64,000 bases of DNA from Leptolyngbya sp. FACHB-261 (GTDB lineage Bacteria > Cyanobacteriota > Cyanobacteriia > FACHB-261): positions 62,001-126,000 of the forward strand of contig NZ_JACJPL010000020.1 in assembly GCF_014696065.1 (NCBI RefSeq). Reading direction: 5' to 3'. The notes below the pieces were generated by a model that was not told where the DNA came from, did not search any database, and saw only the letters and a program-made list of their open reading frames with translations. This document shows, piece after piece, positions 44,607-51,663 of this stretch; the stretch's first letter is position 1, and every line of letters begins with the position of its first letter. The position numbers and the translations under genes are program-made.

Positions 44607-46272
44607 AGACAAAAGCCCAGCCGTTCTCGCCTATCTGTAACCCTGCTGCACTCTGGATTACTGCAATCAGCTCAGTCTGACCTGCACCGGTATAGAAAAG
44701 GCCGGTGCCATTCTCTAGACCGGCGGGAACTGCCCCTAACCGATAATCTGAGGCTGCACCGTGTAACTGGATTGTGTCTTCAAAGGGGTTAAAGCCGACA
44801 ATGCGGGCATAATCACCCAAGCCAGTGCTCTGGGAATTGCCGTCGTTGTAGAAGGCAGCAGCATTGGTTCCCAATACAAAGCGGTCTGCACCGCCACCGC
44901 CGATCAGCACGTCGCGCTCATTCACACCCAAGACACTGGGCGCTGTACCCGTTAGCAGATCATTACCGGCACCGCCGACTAAACGGTCATCGCCAGCGCC
45001 ACCAGTGAGCAGGTCATTGCCAGCACCGCCATTGAGGACGTTATTGAGGGCATTGCCTGTGAGCCGGTTGTTCAAATCATTGCCGTTACCGACTGTGGCA
45101 GAGCCAACCAGGGCTAGATTCTCCAAGTTGGGTCGCAGGGTTGCGTTGACAAAAGCCCGAACCGTGTCAATGCCTGCGCCCAGTCCCTCGTTAGCGATAT
45201 CCCCGGCACTATCGATGATGTAGGTGTCGTTGCCAACCCCGCCGAGCAGTTGGTCATTGCCCAAACCGCCGTTGAGGAAATCATTACCAGCAATGCCCAC
45301 AAGCCGGTCATTGCCTGCTTCGCCCATCAAGCGATTATTGCCAGCATCGCCAAGCAAAACATCATTGCCCGCGCTGCCAATCTCCTGTACTGAAGTCCGT
45401 GCGGTCATAGAGGAGCCAAGTGCGGTATTAGCGTCGAGCTTGACATTGGTCCCCCCAATCGTCACTTGCTGACTAATGGGTCCGCTCAAGGTTCCGCCTG
45501 AAAAGGTTACCGTATAAGCGCCGCTCGGCAGTTGCATTTGATAACCACCTGCGGTCATCGTGGTTCCAGTAAACGTACCGGCAGTTCCGGTCGCCTGCAC
45601 TCGGATCTGGCCTAAACCTTCACCGTTGTCGTAGAAGTTATCTCGATCAGCGTCCTTAAACACGACGCCCAATAACCAGGAATTGCCAAAGTTGGAACGA
45701 TTACCAAAATCTTGGGTAATCACTAGGGGGCCAAGCCGATTGTTGGTACCGTTCGTCGTGGTAATGCCAATGCCAACTTCCCGGAAGTTGCGGCTCATGA
45801 TATTGGCGCGATGTCCTGCGTTCAGCTGTATGCCTGTGCTGGTATTACCCCAGTCAATTGCTAAGCCGGCATGACCTTGTAGGACTGAAGTTGCATAAGC
45901 GTAGACATTTTCACCAAGGTTAGACCAGTTGCCATAACCGTTATTGATCGCACGACCACTCAGGGGCGCTTCACCGGCTACTTGGTGAGTTTGTGTATTT
46001 TGGCTAATCATTGCCTGGTTATGAGCATGGGCACCACTGTATAGCGCTCCTGACCAGGCTAAAGGCTGAGCTGGAGTCAAGGCGCTCCATTGTGAAGCTA
46101 AGACAGAGGCGTTGACCTTGAATTGAAGTAAGGCTGAGTTAATTGCCGGATCAAGCGAATGCAAAGGATTGACGCTATTGACCAAGGCGTTCAATCCTGC
46201 AGTTGGATTAATCCGCATCTGATTGATCCGCTCAAGCATCTCTTGCTCAAGCCCGCTCGGATTGAAAACCAT
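44605..46272 (-). CDS. Secreted CAP/SCP-domain protein with RTX calcium-binding repeats
   Basis: From ATG 46272, with GGGGGA upstream, the protein has 555 residues. A CAP (SCP/PR-1) domain occupies about 5-195, with LERINQMRINPTAGLNALV, AHAHNQAMISQNT, NLGENVYAY and HRANIMSRNFREVGIG. A linker with a CNA-B/SdrD-like beta segment follows (VVFKDADRDNFYDNGEG). RTX nonapeptide repeats lie near 305-345 and 400-440 (NDQLLGGVGND, GGAGNDLLTGG). RTX proteins leave by type I secretion and fold on calcium outside. It converges on bcsA, so a matrix or surface role is plausible. The frame is open further upstream but without domain content. Confidence 0.85.
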   Translation of the reverse strand: MVFNPSGLEQEMLERINQMRINPTAGLNALVNSVNPLHSLDPAINSALLQFKVNASVLASQWSALTPAQPLAWSGALYSGAHAHNQAMISQNTQTHQVAGEAPLSGRAINNGYGNWSNLGENVYAYATSVLQGHAGLAIDWGNTSTGIQLNAGHRANIMSRNFREVGIGITTTNGTNNRLGPLVITQDFGNRSNFGNSWLLGVVFKDADRDNFYDNGEGLGQIRVQATGTAGTFTGTTMTAGGYQMQLPSGAYTVTFSGGTLSGPISQQVTIGGTNVKLDANTALGSSMTARTSVQEIGSAGNDVLLGDAGNNRLMGEAGNDRLVGIAGNDFLNGGLGNDQLLGGVGNDTYIIDSAGDIANEGLGAGIDTVRAFVNATLRPNLENLALVGSATVGNGNDLNNRLTGNALNNVLNGGAGNDLLTGGAGDDRLVGGAGNDLLTGTAPSVLGVNERDVLIGGGGADRFVLGTNAAAFYNDGNSQSTGLGDYARIVGFNPFEDTIQLHGAASDYRLGAVPAGLENGTGLFYTGAGQTELIAVIQSAAGLQIGENGWAFV

Positions 46273-46797
46273 AATTGTCCCCCCGTAATCAGCAATTCTT
46301 TCGTTCTTGATTGCTAATGAGCAGCTTAACGGGGACTGAGAAGCAATTATAAGAGTGTTTATCCGTAAAACGACGACATCTTTTTTGGTTGATCTCTGTA
46401 GGTTTACAGAAATTTTATAGAGGGTTTTGTCTAGGAAGCTTGGGCTGACAAGGTTACCCACTTTTGAACTGTTTTATGCTTCTTTTCTGATCCGAATAAT
46501 ATGAATTTCTAATGAGTTGAGCTTAAGCCGTAGTCTTACTGATAGGCGTTAGTAGTCCTACTGAGTCTTGGTTTAGCTTTAGCAATATTTCCCTTAAGTT
46601 CTCAGTTTAAATCTCAGGTTGAGGGATAATTAGTCTCCTCTCTTCCCGTATTAGCACTGAGCTAACACTTAAACTCCTGCTTAACAAACTGATAATACTG
46701 ACAGGTTGCCTTGCCAAGCCCTCTCGGTGCGCAAGTCTGAACCGAGAGGGTGTTGAAACGGCCAAGGTTGCGACTTGCCTGGGTGCAGAAGTTGTAG
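46273..46797. other. Intergenic region with one hairpin
   Basis: About 525 bases between two minus-strand genes. CCCTCTCGGT (46719-46728) pairs with ACCGAGAGGG (46741-46750) around 12 bases, shortly after the peroxiredoxin stop codon, and probably ends that transcript. The rest is A+T-rich and likely holds the promoter of the CAP/RTX gene. Confidence 0.5.
46719..46750 (-). terminator. 10-bp hairpin downstream of peroxiredoxin gene
   Basis: Perfect ten-base stem, 12-base loop, about 50 bases beyond the PrxQ stop codon. No clear U-tract, so mechanism is uncertain. Confidence 0.5.
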
Positions 46798-47388
46798 TTA
46801 TGTGGTCTGGAGTTGCTTGAGACGGGCCAGAACTTCGCTGCTGTGGCTGGATGGATTGACCAGCACGAATTCCTCGCGGATCACGCCTTCTGGGTCGATG
46901 ATGAAGCTGTTGCGCAGGGAAATATCGCCCATCCAGGAGCCGTAAGCCGCGCTGACTCGACCGTTGGGGTCTGACAGCAAAGGAAAGGTGAGCCCTTCAG
47001 AGTCGCAGAACTTGGTGTGAGACGAAACGCTATCGGCACTGATGCCCAAAATCTGCGTGTTGAGCTTGCGGTATTGGGGCAGGTCTTTCTGGAAGCGGCG
47101 GGCTTCTAAAGTGCAGCCAGAGGTGAAGTTTTTGGGGTAGAAGTACACCACCAGCCACTGCCCGCGATAGTCCGACAGACCAATTTCGCCATCTCCAGCG
47201 TTGCTAGGTAGGGTAAATTCTGGTGCGGCGCTATCTAAGGGCGGCAGGTCAGTGGTTCCCCACTGCGCGAGGGCAGGCGAAGCCTGAAAGCACAACAGGC
47301 AGGCCAAACAACTGCTCAGGAAAACCTGCAACAGGGGCAAACGCTCCAAAGAACGGCGCAAGAAGTCGAGCATGGACGGAAGGCTCAA
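46798..47388 (-). CDS. Exported PrxQ/BCP-type peroxiredoxin
   Basis: The 196-residue protein has an N-terminal export signal (LSSCLACLLCFQASPALAQ) and a thioredoxin-fold domain with APEFTLPSNAGDGEIGL, YFYPKNFTSGCTLEARRF and SLRNSFIIDPEGVI. The peroxidatic cysteine is in TSGCTLEA; the nearest second cysteine is in HTKFCDSEG. Such thiol peroxidases reduce H2O2 or alkyl peroxides. The signal places it in the periplasm or thylakoid lumen, unlike cytosolic 2-Cys Prx further along the window. Confidence 0.85.
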   Translation of the reverse strand: MSLPSMLDFLRRSLERLPLLQVFLSSCLACLLCFQASPALAQWGTTDLPPLDSAAPEFTLPSNAGDGEIGLSDYRGQWLVVYFYPKNFTSGCTLEARRFQKDLPQYRKLNTQILGISADSVSSHTKFCDSEGLTFPLLSDPNGRVSAAYGSWMGDISLRNSFIIDPEGVIREEFVLVNPSSHSSEVLARLKQLQTT

Positions 47389-47476
47389 AGTTTACTTAAT
47401 GTAACTTTACAACCTCGTCTGTGCTGAGCTGCTAGGTCAGAGCTTTTTAGTTCTTACCAAGTTTTAGAGCGGCTGT

Positions 47477-48067
47477 TTAGCGGGTACTGGGGGGCAAAGC
47501 TAGATCCCACCAGGCAGGGGGCGGAGCTTCAACCGCTCTGCGAGGTCTGTAGGTCCGGTCAATGTCGATGGTTTCGCCCACGGTTCGGTCAGGAGACCAG
47601 GTTTGCGCAGAGGATGAGGCTGAGCTGCTTTGCGCTGGTGTTGTAGTCCCGGGGGCAGTGGGTGCGCCTGGAGCTACAGGAATGGGAGGCGGTAAAGCGG
47701 TGACGTTGGAGGGTGCGTTGTTACCGGTGGCGGGGTTGGGGCTGCTGGGGGAGCGACTGCCGCTGTTGGTTTGTTGCAGAGCTGGCTCTCCTGGCAGTTG
47801 AAACCGGGGCGGCGGGACAGAAGAGGAGCGGCAGGTGTTGTAGCCAACCCCTGTGGACGGATCAACCACGGCAACAGAGACGCGACTAGCGGCTGAGGCG
47901 CAATTGACGACGGGGATGGGCAATACTACCCGATAGCCATCGGTAGTCGTGATGGTTTGCGCTGAGGCTGGAGCCATCGAGACTGGACCGAGGGGCAATA
48001 CCAGGGCCGCGGCCCCGAATAGAGTAGTCAGAACCGCAAAGGATGACTGGGGCATGGGAACAACCAA
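47477..48067 (-). CDS. Exported proline-rich hypothetical protein
   Basis: About 196 residues: signal peptide (LFGAAALVLPLGPVSMAPASAQ), then a small domain with two cysteines (VVNCASAASRVSVAVV and VGYNTCRSS) that could pair. A long Pro/Ser/Ala-rich disordered tail follows. No family is recognised. GGAGG at 48076-48080 is spaced eight bases from TTG 48067, so I prefer this start to ATG 48055. It is probably an envelope protein. Confidence 0.6.
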   Translation of the reverse strand: MVVPMPQSSFAVLTTLFGAAALVLPLGPVSMAPASAQTITTTDGYRVVLPIPVVNCASAASRVSVAVVDPSTGVGYNTCRSSSVPPPRFQLPGEPALQQTNSGSRSPSSPNPATGNNAPSNVTALPPPIPVAPGAPTAPGTTTPAQSSSASSSAQTWSPDRTVGETIDIDRTYRPRRAVEAPPPAWWDLALPPSTR

Positions 48068-48168
48068 AGGCCTCTCCTCCCATCAAAGCACTGGAAGCTG
48101 GAGGCAGGCGTTGTGCTTAAGCACTTTTACGCCTTTTGATGTACTGATTTTGATGCCCTAGCTGAACT

Positions 48169-48492
48169 TTAGCTCTGGCGCAGGGCCAGCTGAATCAATT
48201 GACTGGACAGGTTGTAAACGGTGATCGGCGGGCGACCGGGATCGGCGGGAATACGATTGGTTTCGATCCATTGGTTGGCGTCGAGATTGCCGAGCAAACG
48301 GCTGACATCCGATTGGCTAAGGCCCGCGTAGACGACTAGGAGGGAAATGGGGGCATGGGCAGTGCGGCTGCGCGGATCGGTGAGGTTGGCGAGGGCTAGC
48401 AAGATGCTTTTGGAGGCAGCGGGTAGGCGAATTTCACGAGTGATGTAGTCCCAGAGTAGAAGACGAATTTGGGAGGGGTTGGAGGGGGTCAT
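48169..48492 (-). CDS. Small winged-helix-like protein
   Basis: The 107 residues look like a helix-turn-helix module: SKSILLALANLTDPRSRTAH, ISLLVVYAGLSQSDVSRLLGNL as the likely HTH, and a wing PADPGRPPITVYNLSSQL. It could be a MarR-like or replication-type DNA-binding protein. It lies seven bases downstream of another small gene on the same strand, so they form an operon. Target unknown. Confidence 0.6.
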   Translation of the reverse strand: MTPSNPSQIRLLLWDYITREIRLPAASKSILLALANLTDPRSRTAHAPISLLVVYAGLSQSDVSRLLGNLDANQWIETNRIPADPGRPPITVYNLSSQLIQLALRQS

Positions 48493-48499
48493 TAGGGCC

Positions 48500-48895
48500 T
48501 TAAGGATTGGAGATAGGGATGGGAGTGTAAAAACTGCGCAGGTTGAGGTCGAGATCTAACTGGGCTTTGCGTTGTTGCCACAAGCGACGCAAGTAAGCAA
48601 TGGCATCGGGGGCATAGGTGAAGCGTTGGAGTTCGGTTTTGAGCAATTGGCCGAGTTCTTTCAGGGCTTGATGGCTTTCGCAAGTGCGAATGGCTTGAAC
48701 GCAGGCTTCGAGCCATTGAATGAGATTGCGGTAACTAATGAATTGGCCACCGCGATCTTTGCGATGCACAAATAAGACGTTGGCCCATTGTTCGAAGCGC
48801 AAAATACAGTCTTGGGTAATGCCTAAATAGGTGGCGAGATAGCTGAGAGAAATCTCGAATTGACGCGGATCGATCAGTTGCAAAAGTTTGCGCAT
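48500..48895 (-). CDS. Small hypothetical protein, operon partner of HTH protein
   Basis: From ATG 48895 the protein has 131 residues, mainly helical. FEISLSYLATYLGITQDCIL may be an N-terminal helix-turn-helix and LRRLWQQRKAQLDLDLNLRSF a C-terminal helix. No family is recognised. The frame is open upstream to 49126, but that part is built from palindromic repeat DNA and is not credible as protein. It precedes the winged-helix gene by seven bases. Confidence 0.55.
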   Translation of the reverse strand: MRKLLQLIDPRQFEISLSYLATYLGITQDCILRFEQWANVLFVHRKDRGGQFISYRNLIQWLEACVQAIRTCESHQALKELGQLLKTELQRFTYAPDAIAYLRRLWQQRKAQLDLDLNLRSFYTPIPISNP

Positions 48896-48935
48896 GGGGA
48901 GGCGAGTTGTAGAAGAGAGGCGGCAATGTTGCACT

Positions 48936-49079
48936 GGGCAGGAAGACCCTGCCCCTACGGAATTCATGATTGAAAACCGAGGGGTTTGCAATTTCACAGT
49001 CGTGGGTAGGGGCAGGGTTTCCCTGCCCTTTAGAGGCGTCAGAATGCGGCCCTTGGGTAGGGGCAGGATTGCCCTGCCC
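48936..49079. repeat. Three copies of a GTAGGGGCAGG...CCTGCCC palindromic repeat
   Basis: Direct copies at 49006-49028 and 49057-49079 begin GTAGGGGCAGG and end CCTGCCC, forming short stem-loops. An inverted copy lies at 48936-48958. Such GC palindromes are common interspersed repeats in cyanobacterial intergenic DNA. Confidence 0.8.
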
Positions 49080-49105
49080 TTACCGGGATGCCGCCGCAAT
49101 GATTG

Positions 49106-49143
49106 AGCCACCCCGATGATTTCCATAGCAAGTCGGGGTGGCT
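49106..49143. repeat. 11-bp perfect hairpin
   Basis: AGCCACCCCGA (49106-49116) pairs with TCGGGGTGGCT (49133-49143) around a 16-base loop, next to the GGGGCAGG repeats. A further stem, GCTATCTAG/CTAGGTAGC, lies near 49204-49238 and is followed by GTTTTTGGGG. The 230 bases to the next gene contain only such structures. Confidence 0.6.
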
Positions 49144-49355
49144 AATGAGGTGTTAAAATCACCTGTCAGCCGCCGGACTGCCTTGTGCGCAGTTAGGGGG
49201 TTAGCTATCTAGGAGTTGCTTCAAGCTTCTAGGTAGCGCTTAAGTTTTTGGGGTGTTTTTCGATAGGCAAAATCCTCTCCTGCGAGTAATGAAGAAAACA
49301 CTACCAGAGGAGCGGATTTGTTGCAACTGTTTGTTCTGGGGCTTTGTTCTGAGGT

Positions 49356-49535
49356 TCAGGATTGATTGAAGGCTGCGGCAATTGCCCGGAAGTTCTCTAG
49401 CCCTGCTGCCAGACTTTCGACAATCTCAGTTGCTAACACGTCTGGATCAGGCAGGTTGTCCAGGTCAGTGTCTAGGTCAGTTGGGCTGTTGTCCTTGAGC
49501 CAGAAGATATCGAGGCTGGTTTTGTCTCTGGCCAT
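49356..49535 (-). pseudogene. Stand-alone C-terminal fragment of type I restriction methylase HsdM
   Basis: A 59-residue frame from ATG 49535 to TGA 49356-49358 reads SLDIFWLKDNS, NLPDPDVLATEIVESLAAGL and ENFRAIAAAF. This matches the extreme C-terminus of many HsdM subunits, which end LDIFWLKD...LPDPDxLAxEI...ALExFR. The methylase domain is absent; upstream is the Uma2 gene, whose stop lies 11 bases away. It is either a relic of a lost type I system or a small protein derived from one. No strong ribosome site is seen. Confidence 0.6.
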
Positions 49536-49546
49536 TAGGTCTTCAG

Positions 49547-50221
49547 TTAAATTTGGTCAGGGTCTTCGCCTAATTCTCGCAATCTTGCAGCTAATCGTTC
49601 TGCCCGTTCTTCTGGAGTGAGGTAGCGGGTTCCCTGAGCATCGAACCAGCAGAGTAACTCTTGGGGCGTGCCACCAGAGACAGACTGAAAACGACCAATC
49701 CCTAAGCCAATTTCTGGCATCCAGAAGGGTTCGCCAATTTGTAGTTGATAGTCACCGTCGATCAGTTTGTAAACCTCGAAGGGTTGGTGTCTATCTCGTT
49801 GCCAAAACTCAGGGTTATAGATGACGTAGTACAAAACACCTAATTTTCTGTAGATCTCTAACTTCTCGTCGTACTCGCCTCCAGGAGACCAGGAGACAAT
49901 TTCCAGGGTCAAGATTGGAACAATTCCGTTTTCTTCCCAGGTAATGTAGCTTCTGCGAGATTTACCACCCTTGCGCCGTTCAACCCCCAAGCTTAAGAAG
50001 CCATCGGGGACAATGGGTACTCGTGGATGGGCTCCAGTGGTGTGGTAGATGCCCATATCCGCACCAAAATACCAGTCTGTGCGCTGCGCCCATATCATTT
50101 TTAGGAGGAACAGCAAGACATTAGGTATCAAGTTTTGGTCTTCGTTATCCACAGGTATATCGTCGGAGTCGGGTAACTCATCGCTGGTGGGCAGGTTGTG
50201 AAAAAGGTCGGATTGGACCAT
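49547..50221 (-). CDS. Uma2 family (DUF820) endonuclease-like protein
   Basis: The 224-residue protein has the PD-(D/E)XK-like layout of Uma2: GADMGIYHTTG, a core VPDGFLSLGVERRK, then PILTLEIVSWSPGGEYDEKLEIY with acidic residue and lysine, and YYVIYNPEF. It ends in a helix with LTPEERAERLAARLRELGE. The family is heavily expanded in cyanobacteria, is presumed to cleave nucleic acid, and has no settled function. It lies upstream of a relic of HsdM on the same strand. Confidence 0.85.
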   Translation of the reverse strand: MVQSDLFHNLPTSDELPDSDDIPVDNEDQNLIPNVLLFLLKMIWAQRTDWYFGADMGIYHTTGAHPRVPIVPDGFLSLGVERRKGGKSRRSYITWEENGIVPILTLEIVSWSPGGEYDEKLEIYRKLGVLYYVIYNPEFWQRDRHQPFEVYKLIDGDYQLQIGEPFWMPEIGLGIGRFQSVSGGTPQELLCWFDAQGTRYLTPEERAERLAARLRELGEDPDQI

Positions 50222-50493
50222 AGGACAACCGGGATTTGCTGGGTGTTTTTATGGTAGGTGATTTCAGTTTGTTCAGTGTAGGTGAAGGTTTAGTGATGAA
50301 GCTAGCGAACATCTCATGCTTGCCTCAGTGTCAGAATCTCGCCGTCCCGTTACAGTGAAATAACCTGTCATCAGGGAATCCTTCAAAGCCTTGCTGATCA
50401 GTTTATAACCTTGCTGTCTAGACTAACTAAATAACTTATCTACTAGCCTGAGTCATCTTGGCCGCTAGCGAGGGACTAGGGAACTTGTCCGCT

Positions 50494-50706
50494 TTAAACC
50501 ACTTCAGCATTTAGTTTCACCAGGGTCAAACTTAGTTTGAGAGAGGCGTAACTTAGTTTCATCGTGCTTATATTTAGTTTCACCAAGCTTGAGACTAGTT
50601 TTGCCGGGCTTGAGATTAGTTTCATCGCGCTGAAATCTAGTTGAATCGCGATTTAGTTTAGTTTCATCGGGCTTACTTTTAGTTCAATCGCGATTTTAGG
50701 GAACTC
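50494..50706 (-). repeat. Degenerate 21-base tandem array, about nine units
   Basis: The word TAGTT recurs at 50512, 50533, 50554, 50575, 50596, 50617, 50638, 50659 and 50680, exactly 21 bases apart, although the bases between vary. On the minus strand one frame reads as heptads such as MKLISSP, AKLVSSL, VKLNIST, MKLSYAS. One TAA interrupts it; an open 43-codon part runs from ATG 50625 to TAA 50494-50496. The array lies beyond the peroxiredoxin terminator and upstream of Uma2. Coding status is uncertain. Confidence 0.8.
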
Positions 50707-50831
50707 TAGCTTTTTATGGCTCGAATCGCTGGGAACTGTCTAGCACGCGATCCCCACTGCTGATGACGATTGCTCAGCGTCAAGCCATGATGAACGAAGT
50801 TCGAGACAAAGCTGAGATGGGAATATCAACG

Positions 50832-50861
50832 CAAAAAAACAGGGACACATATGTGCCCCTG
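50832..50861 (-). terminator. Rho-independent terminator of 2-Cys peroxiredoxin gene
   Basis: On the minus strand CAGGGGCACAT pairs with ATGTGTCCCTG (50840-50861, one mismatch) and is followed by seven T residues (50833-50839), about 45 bases after the peroxiredoxin stop codon. Confidence 0.8.
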
Positions 50862-50907
50862 GCCCTATTCACTCAGTTAATGGTGAGGTTGTCAGAAACT
50901 AAAGGTC

Positions 50908-51504
50908 TTAACCAACCGCCGCGAAATAGTCCTTCGACTTCTCGGGCGTGGGGGTCATGGTTTGAGCCCCAGGAGTCCAACCAGCGGGGCAAACTTCATC
51001 TGGGTGAGACTGGGTGTACTGGAAGGCTTGCAATACCCGCAGCGTCTCATCAACGTTGCGGCCAACCGCAAGGTTGTTGATTGTGGCATGCTGGATCACG
51101 CCCTCTTTGTCAATGATGAACAAACCACGCAGGGCAACACCCGCCGCTGGATCCAGAACGTTGTAAGCTGTGCTGATCTCTTTCTTAATGTCAGACACCA
51201 GAGGATACTTCAGCTCGCCCAAGCCACCAGCCTTGCGGTCGCTTTGGATCCACGCCAAGTGGGAGTATTCACTATCTACCGAAACACCTAACACCTCAGT
51301 GCCAAGAGCCTTAAACTCATCGTGGCGATCGCTGAAAGCAATGATTTCCGTTGGGCAGACGAAGGTGAAGTCGAGAGGATAGAAGAACAGCACAACGTAC
51401 TGTCCCCGATAGCTGGACAGCTTGACGGTCTGAAACTCCTCGTCTACTACTGCAGTTGCTTCAAAGTCAGGAGCCAGTTGTCCAACGCGCAGACATTCGC
51501 TCAT
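50908..51504 (-). CDS. Typical 2-Cys peroxiredoxin
   Basis: The 198-residue protein has peroxidatic Cys50 in FTFVCPTE and resolving Cys172 in EVCPAGW, with the GGLG loop at 93-96 and a C-terminal YF motif in [11 protein letters not shown] plus YF is the known signature of peroxiredoxins that are readily over-oxidised. It reduces peroxides in the cytosol using thioredoxin. The gene ends in a clear terminator and stands alone, divergent from the glycogen debranching gene across 160 bases. Confidence 0.95.
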   Translation of the reverse strand: MSECLRVGQLAPDFEATAVVDEEFQTVKLSSYRGQYVVLFFYPLDFTFVCPTEIIAFSDRHDEFKALGTEVLGVSVDSEYSHLAWIQSDRKAGGLGELKYPLVSDIKKEISTAYNVLDPAAGVALRGLFIIDKEGVIQHATINNLAVGRNVDETLRVLQAFQYTQSHPDEVCPAGWTPGAQTMTPTPEKSKDYFAAVG

Positions 51505-51663
51505 AGTTTCCCAATAACCTCGCTTAACTTTCGTCCAATGTCCATCGAGCCGTGCATGTCTGGCAGACTACAGCCAGTTCAAACCATGAGGCCCTGATTC
51601 CTTTCGAACTATATCATAGTCATAACGAGTTTGATCACGTGTGCTGGGGGGAGCCAACCGACC

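Noticed and set aside
48896-49126. N-terminal extension of the small gene at 48500-48895
   Set aside because: The added residues are encoded by palindromic intergenic repeats.
50494-50706. CRISPR array
   Set aside because: Units of 21 bases with no constant repeat/unique spacer alternation and no cas genes.
51325-51332. HIP1 element (GCGATCGC)
   Set aside because: A single clear copy inside the 2-Cys peroxiredoxin gene is not enough to call enrichment; this genome segment is not HIP1-rich.
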